Positions 32,607 to 41,784 of a stretch of DNA of 44,349 bases are shown piece after piece. The position numbers and the translations under genes are program-made. Under the pieces are notes generated by a model. That model worked only from the letters and a program-made list of their open reading frames with translations, was not told where the DNA came from and did no database searches. Source of the stretch: an uncultured Pelagibacteraceae bacterium (GTDB lineage: Bacteria > Pseudomonadota > Alphaproteobacteria > Pelagibacterales > Pelagibacteraceae); NCBI GenBank assembly GCA_902596675.1, contig CACJUO010000010.1, forward strand, positions 1 to 44,349, given 5' to 3'. The stretch's first letter is position 1. Every line of letters begins with the position of its first letter.

Positions 32607-35293
32607 TATCCTGTATTTTTAATCGCTGCAGAAATTCCTGCAATAGATGTCATCATCGCATCATCAAGTAACTTTTTGCTTTTTTTATCTAATTTCTTTT
32701 GTTTTTGCTTTTTCATCACGGTTACTTGTAAAACATTGAGTATTTCTGAGTAGATATTTCTAATAATTGCAGGTCCCCTGAAAGCTTTTCTTTGTTTAAG
32801 TATTTCTCTAGGAGTAATATCATGATTTAATTTTTTTACTGCATTAAACTGATATCTTAGTTTATCACCAACTCTAACTAATTTTTGGTCTGCTAAATTT
32901 TTCTCATAAATTTTTGAAATTTCAGGATCAACTTTTGATAAGACCATGTCTAATAAGTCCATTGTAGAATTAAAATATGGCCAATTTTTTTCCATATCTG
33001 TTAAAGTTTTTTTAAATTTTTTAATAGATGAGTACCTTAAAGCTTCAGCAGTTCCTAACCAGGCAGGTAACATCAGTCTTATTTGTGTCCAAGCGAAAAC
33101 CCATGGTATGGCTCTTAAACTATTAATGTTATCTACATTCTTTCTTTTGGATGGTCTCGATCCTATCGATAACTTACCCAAGGCCATATGTGGCGTAACA
33201 GTTTTAAAATATCTGATGAAGTCAGATGTTTGATTTATATTTTTTCTATAAGAACTAGTTGAGACATTTGACATGTTTTGAATAAGATTTCTCCATTCTT
33301 TTTTTGGATTTGGAGGTGGATTTAGAGTTGCTTCCATGACAGAGCCAATATAACTACACAGGTTATACTTTGCTAATGGCTCATATCCATATTTTTGTTG
33401 TATTACTTCACCTTGGTCTGTAATTCTTATTTTTCCGTTAACAGAATAAGGTGGCTGCGATCTTAAAGTTGCTTGAATAGGCCCTCCTCCTCTACCAGCA
33501 GAACCACCTCTGCCATGAAAAAATGTAACGTTAATTTTATATTTCTTTGCTAATTTAATAATTTCTTCTTGTAATTTATATTGATGCCAACTAGCTGATA
33601 ATTTACCTGCATCTTTACTAGAGTCTGAATACCCAATCATAATTTCTTGCTTATTTAGTATGTATTTTCGGTACCATTTTAATGAGAATAATTTTTCCAT
33701 TATTTTTTTACCATTTATCAAATCATCTAAAGTCTCAAATAAAGGAACTACTCTTAACTTACTTTTGATATTAGCCTCTTTTTGTAAATACATTACAGAT
33801 AAAATATCTGAGGCAGATGAAGTCATTGATATTACGTACGCTCCTAAACACTCTTTTGGTTGACTAGACAAAGCTTTAAAAGTTGACCAAACTTCTTTAT
33901 TTTCTTTATTTTTAAAAATAAATTTATTAATTGAATTTTTGCCTCTAATTTTATCTGATAAATACTTTATTTTTTTTATCTCACTCCAAGAATTATAATT
34001 TCGCCTAGATTTTCTTTTTATAAATTCATTCAGTAATTGTGAATGTCTAGATGACTCTTGTCTTATATCCAGTCTTGCAAGGTTTATTCCAAAACATTTT
34101 GCTCTTCTCATTAAATCAAGTAAATCACCACTAGCTATATTTTCGTTCTGATTTTGCTCCAAAGACTCTCTTACAACTCTTAACGGTTTTAAAATTTCTT
34201 CTCTTTCAGAAAGTAATATTTTTTCATTTAATGGTTTACCATAATTAAGATGTTGTTCTATTTCTCTATGGGTTGTTCTTAGTTTATCTCTTAATGGTCT
34301 TAAATAAACTCTATATGGTTCAAAGGTTTTTCCTGTAGCTTTTAATATTTTATTTGAGCATTTTTCCATAGAATAAGATCTAATTAATTTAGTTAAAGAC
34401 TTTTCATAAAGTTTAGCAGCTTCCCATCTTGATAAAAGAATAACTCTTTTGGTCACCTCGGAAGTTACAAAAGGATTCCCATCCCTGTCGCCTCCCATCC
34501 AAGACCCAAATTCAATTGGATTAAAATTTTTTGGAAGTCCTTTGCCCATATTTTTTTCAAAAATTTGATTTAATCTTCTGTAAACTTTAGGTATTGTATC
34601 CCATAAACTATCCTCAATAATTGCTAATCCCCATCTAGCCTCTTCTGGAGGAGTAGGTCTAGATCTTTTAATTTCATCTGTATTCCAAATGATTGTAATT
34701 TCATCGTATAGTTTTTTATCTAAAATTTTTAATTTTGATGGATAATTATTTAGAAGAATTCTTTGCTCAAGAATTTCTGTTAATGTATGATATTTTTGTA
34801 TCAAAGTTCTTCTTTTAACTTCAGTAGGATGAGCTGTTAAAACTATTCCAATATTTAAACTTTTTGCAATATTATAAATTTTATTATTTGAAATTTTTTT
34901 ATTTTTGAAAAAATTTTCAAAAATTTCTTCTATAAATATATTTTGGAATTTTTTATTTGATTTTATATTTTCATATTGATCTAAAGTTCTAGATGCATCT
35001 ATTGACTCTGCTAAATTATAAAAATTCATGAAATGATTAAATGCTCTTGTTAATTTAAATAAAGACTGTGGACTAAGTTTATTAACTTCTCTTAGAATTT
35101 TCTTAAATGGTTCTTTCCTGCTTTTATTTGCAACATTTGCCTTTGACAAAAGTCTAATTTTTTCAACTAAGTTAAAAAAGTTAGAGCCCTCCTGTTTTTT
35201 TATTACTTTACCAAGAATATTACCTAAGTGTCTGACGTCATCCCTAAGTGATTTGGTTGGAATTCTTTCGTAATAAAGATCTCGTTTTAACAT
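32606..35293 (-). CDS. ppc: Phosphoenolpyruvate carboxylase
   Basis: This cytoplasmic enzyme makes oxaloacetate from PEP and bicarbonate, refilling the TCA cycle. It has 895 residues, the usual bacterial length. The catalytic His is H155 in VLTAHPTEVKRRTL; the Arg/Gly-rich active-site loop FHGRGGSAGRGGGP lies near residue 592; GSWMGGDRDGNPFVT is also conserved. The end (IAGISAAIKNTG) matches the conserved C-terminus that carries TxxGIAAGxxNTG in relatives. The annotated ATG at 35293 lies 50 bases inside the SMP-30-type gene. The conserved start LRDDVRHLG at residue 16 supports this ATG, so the overlap appears real. Confidence 0.97.
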   Translation of the reverse strand: MLKRDLYYERIPTKSLRDDVRHLGNILGKVIKKQEGSNFFNLVEKIRLLSKANVANKSRKEPFKKILREVNKLSPQSLFKLTRAFNHFMNFYNLAESIDASRTLDQYENIKSNKKFQNIFIEEIFENFFKNKKISNNKIYNIAKSLNIGIVLTAHPTEVKRRTLIQKYHTLTEILEQRILLNNYPSKLKILDKKLYDEITIIWNTDEIKRSRPTPPEEARWGLAIIEDSLWDTIPKVYRRLNQIFEKNMGKGLPKNFNPIEFGSWMGGDRDGNPFVTSEVTKRVILLSRWEAAKLYEKSLTKLIRSYSMEKCSNKILKATGKTFEPYRVYLRPLRDKLRTTHREIEQHLNYGKPLNEKILLSEREEILKPLRVVRESLEQNQNENIASGDLLDLMRRAKCFGINLARLDIRQESSRHSQLLNEFIKRKSRRNYNSWSEIKKIKYLSDKIRGKNSINKFIFKNKENKEVWSTFKALSSQPKECLGAYVISMTSSASDILSVMYLQKEANIKSKLRVVPLFETLDDLINGKKIMEKLFSLKWYRKYILNKQEIMIGYSDSSKDAGKLSASWHQYKLQEEIIKLAKKYKINVTFFHGRGGSAGRGGGPIQATLRSQPPYSVNGKIRITDQGEVIQQKYGYEPLAKYNLCSYIGSVMEATLNPPPNPKKEWRNLIQNMSNVSTSSYRKNINQTSDFIRYFKTVTPHMALGKLSIGSRPSKRKNVDNINSLRAIPWVFAWTQIRLMLPAWLGTAEALRYSSIKKFKKTLTDMEKNWPYFNSTMDLLDMVLSKVDPEISKIYEKNLADQKLVRVGDKLRYQFNAVKKLNHDITPREILKQRKAFRGPAIIRNIYSEILNVLQVTVMKKQKQKKLDKKSKKLLDDAMMTSIAGISAAIKNTG

Positions 35294-36179
35294 GATTAAA
35301 ATTAAATTTTTTTTGATTTATACCTTTCGTATTTGTTTCTATTTTAAATAAACTTCCTGAGAATTTAAATTTTTTAATTTCACTTTTTTTCATACCTTTT
35401 AAGGCTGAGGTTACAAATAATTCTGAGTTATTTTTACCACCAAATGCACAGTTTGTTATATTTTTTGCGGGTAATTTTACTTTATGTAGTATTTTTCCAG
35501 ATTTACTAAAAATTGAAATACATGCTCCGTGAAAATGACAAACCCAAAGGTTTTTATTTTTATCTAAAGTCATTCCATCAGGCACACCTTGATTCTTTGA
35601 AAATTTTTTAAATACAATTTTTTTGGTAATATTTAAATTTTTATTTATTTTAATTTTATAAATAGTTTTTTTCCTACTATCTGTATGATAAAAATTATTG
35701 CTATCTATAAATGCTGGACCATTTGTTATGTAATAGGCGGTATCGACTTTTTTTAAATTTAATTTTTTATCAAGGCAATATAACGATCCATTTGTCAAAT
35801 TTCTTTCAGGATTATCCATAGTGCCGAACCATAATCTACCTGATGGATCTGTCTTACCGTCATTAATACGATTTGTTTTAATGTCTTTTTCTATATAAAT
35901 TGATTTTAAAATTTTTTTTGTTTTTAAGTTTAAAATTCTTAACTCACCCTGAAGACCTAATATAAAAATGTTATTTTTTATATGTGCTAGAAAACCTATC
36001 TCTTTATTAATTTTAATTATTTTGCTTTTATTATTTTTTATATTTAAAATATGTATTCTTTTTTTTTTTATATCAGTAAAATATATCGATTTATGTTCTT
36101 TTACCCATAATGTTCCCTCGCCTAATATACATTTAGCGTTCCACAAAACTTCAGGTTTTGAGGTTTTTATTTTAACCAT
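35244..36179 (-). CDS. SMP-30/gluconolactonase-family lactonase
   Basis: This six-bladed beta-propeller of 311 residues hydrolyses sugar lactones with a bound divalent metal. The metal Glu is E21 in KCILGEGTLWV; the Asn is in YYITNGPAF; the Asp is in GVPDGMTLDKNKNLW; GRLWFGTMDNPE is the usual blade motif. It is cytoplasmic, with no signal peptide. The protein is very Lys/Ile/Asn-rich. It overlaps the enolase-superfamily gene by eight bases and ppc by 50. In the sugar-acid operon it would open a lactone to the free acid that the dehydratases use. Confidence 0.9.
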   Translation of the reverse strand: MVKIKTSKPEVLWNAKCILGEGTLWVKEHKSIYFTDIKKKRIHILNIKNNKSKIIKINKEIGFLAHIKNNIFILGLQGELRILNLKTKKILKSIYIEKDIKTNRINDGKTDPSGRLWFGTMDNPERNLTNGSLYCLDKKLNLKKVDTAYYITNGPAFIDSNNFYHTDSRKKTIYKIKINKNLNITKKIVFKKFSKNQGVPDGMTLDKNKNLWVCHFHGACISIFSKSGKILHKVKLPAKNITNCAFGGKNNSELFVTSALKGMKKSEIKKFKFSGSLFKIETNTKGINQKKFNFNHVKTRSLLRKNSNQIT

Positions 36180-37344
36180 TGTATTCGTATTTTTTAATGA
36201 AATCTTTATTTGGATTAATTCCGATCCCTATATTTTCTAATGGAGATGCGAACCCATTTTTATTTTTAACTTGATCTAAAATTGAAAATTTTTCCTCTGA
36301 TAAATCAGTTATGAAAATATTTTTTTCTGTTGTATCAAACTCTAACATAGACTTTGTTGGAAATAGTCCACCTGGCATATCGGGTAATGTTGTTAGCAAA
36401 TGAAGATTAACTGCCACACTTAAAGCTGAACCCCATACATGATTTACTATTGGAATAAAATTAGACTGCGCTAACGCTGATACTTTTAAATATTCAGTAA
36501 TTCCACCTAAACCACAAACCTCTGGTTGAGCTATATCAATACAATTATTTTTTATAAGTTGATTCCAACCATATTTTGTAAACTCTGCCTCACCTCCAGC
36601 AATATTAGTCTTTAATTTTTCTTTAAGTTCTTTGTAGCTATCATAATCTTCTGGAGCAACAGGTTCTTCAAACCAGTAAATATTCATTTCATCTAATCCT
36701 CTTCCAACATATAATGCATCATTTTTATTATAAGCATGATTTGCATCCACCATAAGTTTAAATTCAGATCCAATTGTATCTCTTACAGCACTAACCAACT
36801 TTAAATCTTCTTTAGGACCCATGCCAATTTTCATTTTCATAGCTTTAAAATTCTTTTCTTTTATTTGATTAGCCTCATTTTTGAACAATTCACAAAGTTC
36901 ATCGACTGTTTTTTTTTGCAACATCATTCCGTACCCATAAACTGGAATTTTATCATTAGTTTTACCTCCTAGTAGTTGATAAAGAGGTAAATTAGATTTT
37001 TTTGCCAATATATCCCACAATGCTATATCAATTCCTGACAATGCTTGAATTGGCATTCCTTTTTGACCGCTGTCTCTGAGTAAATTGTATACTTTGTGCC
37101 AAATATATTCTTTTTTAAGTGGATTATCTCCTTTTATTAAAGGTTGAATAACTTTTTCTACAATATATTTATTTGCAAGAGCTATATTTCCAGGTCCAAA
37201 ACACTCTCCCCAGCCTGTGATTCCTTCATCAGTCTCTACTTCAACTAAGTGGGCAGTTCTATGATTGTAATATTGTTGTGAGTATCCTAGTTCTTTGTCT
37301 AACTCATATCTAAGTACATGACTTTTGATTGAGGTTATTTTCAC
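36172..37344 (-). CDS. Mandelate racemase/muconate lactonizing-type sugar-acid dehydratase or cycloisomerase
   Basis: This enolase-superfamily enzyme of 390 residues has a capping domain (1-130) and a barrel. The catalytic KxK is K170/K172 in KAMKMKIG, the metal ligands are D200 in LMVDANHAY, E226 in WFEEPV and E252 in AGGEAEF, and the general base is H302 in VNHVWGSA. The wording of GWGECFGP and ALSGIDIALWDI recalls the sugar-acid branch, including galactarolactone cycloisomerase. Within this operon it may dehydrate an aldonate to a 2-keto-3-deoxy acid. It follows the FAH gene by five bases and overlaps the SMP-30 gene by eight. The exact sugar acid is unknown. Confidence 0.92.
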   Translation of the reverse strand: MKITSIKSHVLRYELDKELGYSQQYYNHRTAHLVEVETDEGITGWGECFGPGNIALANKYIVEKVIQPLIKGDNPLKKEYIWHKVYNLLRDSGQKGMPIQALSGIDIALWDILAKKSNLPLYQLLGGKTNDKIPVYGYGMMLQKKTVDELCELFKNEANQIKEKNFKAMKMKIGMGPKEDLKLVSAVRDTIGSEFKLMVDANHAYNKNDALYVGRGLDEMNIYWFEEPVAPEDYDSYKELKEKLKTNIAGGEAEFTKYGWNQLIKNNCIDIAQPEVCGLGGITEYLKVSALAQSNFIPIVNHVWGSALSVAVNLHLLTTLPDMPGGLFPTKSMLEFDTTEKNIFITDLSEEKFSILDQVKNKNGFASPLENIGIGINPNKDFIKKYEYNG

Positions 37345-37349
37345 AAATT

Positions 37350-38192
37350 TTAAACAGCAACTACTTTAGAGTTCTGTTCTCCTAAGTTCTCTATTGATAG
37401 TTTCATTTGGTCACCTGCTTTCAGAAATACTTGTGGTTTTCTACCCATTCCAACTCCTGGAGGTGTTCCAGTTGTGATTATATCCCCTGGTTGTAATGAC
37501 ATAAATTTACTTACATAAGATACAATGATATCAACGTTAAAGATCATAGTACTTGTATTTCCCGTTTGCATTCTCTCGCCATTTACATCCAACATCATTT
37601 TTAAATTATTTATGTCTTTAATCTCATCTTTAGTTACTAGGTAAGGTCCAGTAGGGCCATAAGTATCGTGAGATTTACCTTTTACCCATTGTCCCATTTT
37701 CTCAATTTGCCATTCTCTTTCACTAACATCGTTTACTAAACAATATCCTAAAATATGATCTTGTGATTGGTCTTCTGAAATATGTTTAGCCTCTTTTCCT
37801 ATTACAATTCCAAGTTCAACTTCCCAATCAAGTTTTTTTGATCCTGAAACTATTTCCACATCATCATTAGGACCACACATTGAACTAGTAGCCTTCATAA
37901 ACATAATTGGTTCTTTTGGAATATCAGCACCAACTTCAGCAGCATGGTCTGAATAATTAAGCCCTATTGCAACAAACTTTCCTGGACTTGTAATGCAAGA
38001 ACCTATTCTTTGATTTGATGAAATCTCAGGAAGGCTTGATGTATCTACATTTTGAATTTTTGAAATTGTTTCAAAATTTAAATTTTGTGGGTTTAAATCA
38101 CTTACATGTGAGCTAATATCTCTTATTTTTCTATCACCATCTAGTATAGCTGGTTTTTCTCTTCCCTTTTCACCTACTCTTAATAGTTTCAT
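37350..38192 (-). CDS. Fumarylacetoacetate hydrolase-family enzyme (2,4-diketo-3-deoxy-aldonate hydrolase-like)
   Basis: This cytoplasmic enzyme of 280 residues has the FAH barrel. The metal ligands are E124 and E126 in DWEVELGIVIG and D155 in VNDVSEREWQ, and the catalytic region is KGKSHDTYGPTGPYL. The terminal signature is ITTGTPPGVGMGRKP. Relatives in the L-fuconate and L-rhamnonate pathways hydrolyse a diketo acid to pyruvate plus a hydroxy acid, which suits the adjacent SDR (making the diketo acid) and dehydratase genes. Acylpyruvase or ureidoglycolate lyase-type activity are alternatives. An AAAGGAGAAAC Shine-Dalgarno precedes the ATG. Confidence 0.92.
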   Translation of the reverse strand: MKLLRVGEKGREKPAILDGDRKIRDISSHVSDLNPQNLNFETISKIQNVDTSSLPEISSNQRIGSCITSPGKFVAIGLNYSDHAAEVGADIPKEPIMFMKATSSMCGPNDDVEIVSGSKKLDWEVELGIVIGKEAKHISEDQSQDHILGYCLVNDVSEREWQIEKMGQWVKGKSHDTYGPTGPYLVTKDEIKDINNLKMMLDVNGERMQTGNTSTMIFNVDIIVSYVSKFMSLQPGDIITTGTPPGVGMGRKPQVFLKAGDQMKLSIENLGEQNSKVVAV

Positions 38193-38208
38193 TGTTTCTC
38201 CTTTATAT

Positions 38209-38949
38209 TTAAATTGTCATGCCACCGTCTACGGAAAATGTATTTCCTGTAGTAAATGTTGACTCATCACTAGCTAAATAAATAGCAAAATCAGCTATTT
38301 CTTGCGCAGTTCCTAGTCTTTCCATTGGTTGTCTTGCTATGAAATCCTTTTTTGCCTTAACTGGATCCGGGCTTTGTTTTACTCTATCTTCCCAAGAAGG
38401 TGTAAATACGGTTCCAGGTGCAATTGCATTACATCTAATTTTTTGCTTAACAAAATCAGATGCGATTGATTTTGTTAGCCCAATAATAGCTGCTTTACTT
38501 GCTCCATAAACAAATCTGTTTGGCAGCCCCTTAATACTTGACGCAACAGAAGCAACATTAATAATGCTACCTCCATTATTATTTATCATCGTTGGTAATG
38601 TAGCTTTACACATAAAGTACATAGATTTAATATTAGTATCGAAAGAAAAATCCCAATCTTTCTCCTCACAATCTAAAATTGTTCCATGATGAACAAATCC
38701 TACTGCATTAAATAATACATCTATATTTCTAAATGTATTTATGAATTCTTTGATATCTTCATTTTTTGTTGAGTCTAATTTTTTTACTTTAATTTTTGGG
38801 TATTCTTTATTTAGTTCACTTAAAGTATTTTCATTAATATCTGTAGCTGTGACATTTGCACCTTCGTTATGAAAAGTTATAGCTGTTGCTTTTCCTATCC
38901 CTTGTCCAGCTGCAGTGATGATTACTTCTTTTCCCTCAAGTCTTCCCAT
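38209..38949 (-). CDS. Short-chain dehydrogenase resembling 2-keto-3-deoxy-L-fuconate dehydrogenase / BDH2
   Basis: The 246-residue NAD(P)-dependent oxidoreductase has nucleotide motif TAAGQGIGK (12-20), D37 in ATDIN favouring NAD, and catalytic S134, Y148 and K152. The segments FVHHGTILDCEEKDWDFSFD and VASVASSIKG match closely the wording of the human BDH2/DHRS6 and bacterial keto-deoxy-fuconate dehydrogenase group as I recall it. In the L-fuconate route such an enzyme oxidises 2-keto-3-deoxy-L-fuconate to the 2,4-diketo acid, the substrate of an FAH-type hydrolase, which is the next gene. It overlaps the GarR-like gene by 14 bases. Confidence 0.92.
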   Translation of the reverse strand: MGRLEGKEVIITAAGQGIGKATAITFHNEGANVTATDINENTLSELNKEYPKIKVKKLDSTKNEDIKEFINTFRNIDVLFNAVGFVHHGTILDCEEKDWDFSFDTNIKSMYFMCKATLPTMINNNGGSIINVASVASSIKGLPNRFVYGASKAAIIGLTKSIASDFVKQKIRCNAIAPGTVFTPSWEDRVKQSPDPVKAKKDFIARQPMERLGTAQEIADFAIYLASDESTFTTGNTFSVDGGMTI

Positions 38950-39811
38950 TATTTATCCTTTCAATTTCTTTATATAGTGAACTATGATCTGTTTCACCAT
39001 GTCCATTTTCAACTAGTGATTTATACATTTCTTTAACTAAATTTGAAATAGGTAATTGAGTATTATAATTATTTGCACATTCTAAGATATTATTCATATC
39101 TTTTAACTGACTTGAAGTTTTACCTTTAGGACTAAAGTCTTTATCTATCATTCTTTTTCCATGTGTTCTAAGAACTTTACTATCAGCCCAACCTCCAGAT
39201 AAAGCCTTAATCATTTTATTTGGGTCAGCTCCAGCCTTTTCACAAAGGGTAACCGCTTCAGCAACAGCACCAATAGCTAATCCAACAATAATTTGGTTTG
39301 CTAATTTAGAAACCTGGCCACATCCTATTGGTCCAACAAGAGTTGGGTTTCCCATTGATTTTAAAATATCTTTAACTGACTCAAAAACTATCTGTTCTCC
39401 CCCAATCATTATAGCAAGAGATGCTTCTTCAGCTCCAATCGTTCCACCTGAAACTGGAGCATCTAGGTAATTTATTTTTCGAGATTTGAAATTTTTTCCA
39501 TGATTAATTGCTGTAGTTTGTTTTACAGAACTCATATCAATTACAGTTGAATTAGGTTTTAAATTATTTAAAAATTCGTCACTACCTATAACTTCATTTA
39601 CCGCATCATCGTTAGTTAACATTGTAATTACCACATGACTTTCTTTAACAAGTTCTCCTATTGAATTTGAAATTTCGGCACCAAAGTCTTTTAGTGGCTC
39701 CGCTTTATTTTTGGATCTATTAAATGCTCTAACTTTGTATCCAGCTTTCAATATGTTTTTTGCCATCGGAAAGCCCATAAGGCCAGTACCAATAAAGCCT
39801 ATATTTTGCAT
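38936..39811 (-). CDS. 3-hydroxyisobutyrate dehydrogenase-family reductase (GarR/GlxR-like)
   Basis: The 291-residue beta-hydroxyacid dehydrogenase has dinucleotide motif GFIGTGLMGFPMAKN (5-19), substrate motif DAPVSGGTIGAEE (117-129) and catalytic K169 in GQVSKLANQ. Relatives interconvert tartronate semialdehyde and glycerate, or methylmalonate semialdehyde and 3-hydroxyisobutyrate, so the product cannot be fixed. Its start overlaps the stop of the TRAP large permease (TAATG), so it is tied to uptake. It would process a short hydroxy acid or semialdehyde made in the pathway. Confidence 0.92.
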   Translation of the reverse strand: MQNIGFIGTGLMGFPMAKNILKAGYKVRAFNRSKNKAEPLKDFGAEISNSIGELVKESHVVITMLTNDDAVNEVIGSDEFLNNLKPNSTVIDMSSVKQTTAINHGKNFKSRKINYLDAPVSGGTIGAEEASLAIMIGGEQIVFESVKDILKSMGNPTLVGPIGCGQVSKLANQIIVGLAIGAVAEAVTLCEKAGADPNKMIKALSGGWADSKVLRTHGKRMIDKDFSPKGKTSSQLKDMNNILECANNYNTQLPISNLVKEMYKSLVENGHGETDHSSLYKEIERINNGKT

Positions 39812-41133
39812 TATTTTCTAGGGACAAAATCGTGGAAGTTTTGCGTCATTGCTTCTGGAAAGAACATAACACAAGCTAAAACAATCAATTGAATTACTAT
39901 AAATGGTGCAAAACCTCTGAAAATATCAGTTAGTGAAATGTGTGGTGGAGCGACTGATTTTAAATAAAATGCTGCAGGACCAAATGGGGGGCTTAAAAAT
40001 GAAACTTGCATATTTACACAAAATAATATTCCAAACCAAATAGGATCAAAACCAAGAGCTAGTACTATTGGTAAAAAAACTGGCATTGCTAATAGAACTA
40101 TTCCAACCCAATCCATGAATGCACCCATTATTAAAAACATTATTTGCATCATGAAAATTAGATACATTGGCTTTAAATCGTAGGCTAAAATTGTTTCAGC
40201 AACATAAGTGGGTCCTCCTGCAAGAGAATAGGCTCCTGCTAAAACTGTAGCACCAAAAGTAATAGTTAATATAGTTCCTGAAGCTTTAAAGGTTCTAACA
40301 AGTGCATCTTTAAACAAAAACCATGTTAACTCTTTTCTAGCAGCTATTATTATTAGCGTTGCAACTACACCCATACCAGCTGCTTCAGTAATACCAGTTA
40401 TTCCAGAATAAATTGATCCCAAAACAATTATTACAATACCAATAGGAGGTAGAAGACCAGGAAGGTATGACATCTTTTCTCTCAAAGTTAAAGCTGGTTC
40501 ATCACTTAATGGTGCAAGATGAGGTTGTAGTCTTGTTCGAATAAGAATGTATGTAATTATTAAACTGGATATCATTAGACCAGGAACGATTGCTTCTTGG
40601 AACAACATAGTAATTGAAGTTTCTGTTGTTAGTCCATAAATAATTAGAACAATAGATGGTGGGATCATTGTGCCTAAAGAACCTGATGCACAAATAATAC
40701 CTATCGACATATCTTGATCATATTTCAATCGCAACATCTGAGGCAGTGCAATTAGTCCTAATAAAACTATCTCTCCTCCAATAATTCCACTCATAGCTGC
40801 CATGATTGTTGCCATGATTGCTGTTACTACACCTACTCCACCTCTGGTTTTTCTTAACCAAGCATTTAACGCATCATACAAGTCTCTTGCAATATTCGAG
40901 CGTTCTAGTAAGGAGGCCATAAATATAAATAATGGTACCGATAAGAATGAATAAGTTACAACAAGAGAATAATATCTTGAAAGCAAAATTCCTAAAGCAT
41001 GTTCACCTATATATAAAAATACAAGCACTGCTCCCATAAAACCTGAAGCAAAACCCATAGGCACACCTATTGATATCAATGCTAATAGTCCTACTATTAG
41101 TATTATCGAGAGTGTCCCTATCTCAAATTCCAT
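39811..41133 (-). CDS. dctM: TRAP transporter large permease subunit
   Basis: This inner-membrane subunit of 440 residues has about 12 hydrophobic segments and forms the ion-coupled transport path of a TRAP importer. Family features are GVPMGFASGFMGAVLVF, SVPLFIFMASLLERSN, ASGSLGTMIPPSIVLIIYG and VFLPIVLALGFDPIWFGILF. It starts one base after the dctQ stop, and the GarR-like gene begins at its own stop. TRAP systems take up carboxylates, including sugar acids, using sodium or proton gradients. The substrate is inferred from the catabolic genes in the operon. Confidence 0.96.
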   Translation of the reverse strand: MEFEIGTLSIILIVGLLALISIGVPMGFASGFMGAVLVFLYIGEHALGILLSRYYSLVVTYSFLSVPLFIFMASLLERSNIARDLYDALNAWLRKTRGGVGVVTAIMATIMAAMSGIIGGEIVLLGLIALPQMLRLKYDQDMSIGIICASGSLGTMIPPSIVLIIYGLTTETSITMLFQEAIVPGLMISSLIITYILIRTRLQPHLAPLSDEPALTLREKMSYLPGLLPPIGIVIIVLGSIYSGITGITEAAGMGVVATLIIIAARKELTWFLFKDALVRTFKASGTILTITFGATVLAGAYSLAGGPTYVAETILAYDLKPMYLIFMMQIMFLIMGAFMDWVGIVLLAMPVFLPIVLALGFDPIWFGILFCVNMQVSFLSPPFGPAAFYLKSVAPPHISLTDIFRGFAPFIVIQLIVLACVMFFPEAMTQNFHDFVPRK

Positions 41134-41134
41134 T

Positions 41135-41719
41135 TTATTTTAAATCTTTGGCAGGTTGGTACTGTTTTTCTTTGGGATTTTTCCAATCAATAATTAAATT
41201 ATTTATTGATTGAAGCGCTATAAGAAATATACAAATAAGCGTGAGTGGCTTCATAGTTGCAGGAATTGGTGGATCCCAATAAGTTGCAAATCTCTCCCAA
41301 TTTATAAATGATCTATATGCATCTTCCATGCCTCCATAAATTACAGCGGCTGCAAAAGTAACAATAATTATAGTGCTAATTAGATCAAAAATTCTCTGAG
41401 TTGGTCTGCTTACATAATCATATAATAAGACAATTCTAATATGACTTCTAAGCCTTGTGGCATATATTCCGCCAACTAAATAACAAATACCAGCCAACCA
41501 TAGACATAACTCATTAACCCACAAGGTTGGTTTTTCCATTATGTATCTCATGAAAATTTCGTACATCATCACGATTACAATTAAGGGAATTAAATATTTA
41601 ATTGTATGACTTAAAAATAATGAAATTCTATCAATCCAAGTTATTGGAAAATCATCTTTACTTGCAACTTTTTCATTTTGCTCTTGTAATTGCTTATCTT
41701 GTATTTCTTTATCATTCAT
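41135..41719 (-). CDS. dctQ: TRAP transporter small permease subunit
   Basis: This membrane protein of 194 residues (from the ATG at 41719) has four hydrophobic helices and the DctQ pattern YEIFMRYIMEKPTLWVNELC and LRSHIRIVLLYD. A TTG at 41725 would add two residues. The N-terminus is charged and Gln-rich (residues 1-22). The gene sits just downstream of a hairpin plus U tract that separates it from the binding-protein gene, so its expression probably depends on read-through. It is followed immediately by dctM. No Shine-Dalgarno is visible. Confidence 0.95.
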   Translation of the reverse strand: MNDKEIQDKQLQEQNEKVASKDDFPITWIDRISLFLSHTIKYLIPLIVIVMMYEIFMRYIMEKPTLWVNELCLWLAGICYLVGGIYATRLRSHIRIVLLYDYVSRPTQRIFDLISTIIIVTFAAAVIYGGMEDAYRSFINWERFATYWDPPIPATMKPLTLICIFLIALQSINNLIIDWKNPKEKQYQPAKDLK

Positions 41720-41723
41720 TGGC

Positions 41724-41762
41724 AAAAAAAATTTATAAGAAGGGCCTATTTCAGGCCCTTCT
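41724..41762 (-). terminator. Hairpin plus U tract between dctP and dctQ (partial terminator)
   Basis: A perfect 10-bp stem (AGAAGGGCCT 41738-41747 with AGGCCCTTCT 41753-41762) has a 5-base loop. On the minus strand it is followed by six bases and then eight T residues (complement of 41724-41731). It lies 22 bases past the dctP stop. The T tract is set back from the stem, so termination is probably incomplete, letting dctQ and dctM be made at lower level than the binding protein. Confidence 0.8.
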
Positions 41763-41784
41763 ATATTTTGTTAAGTGCTTTTTA

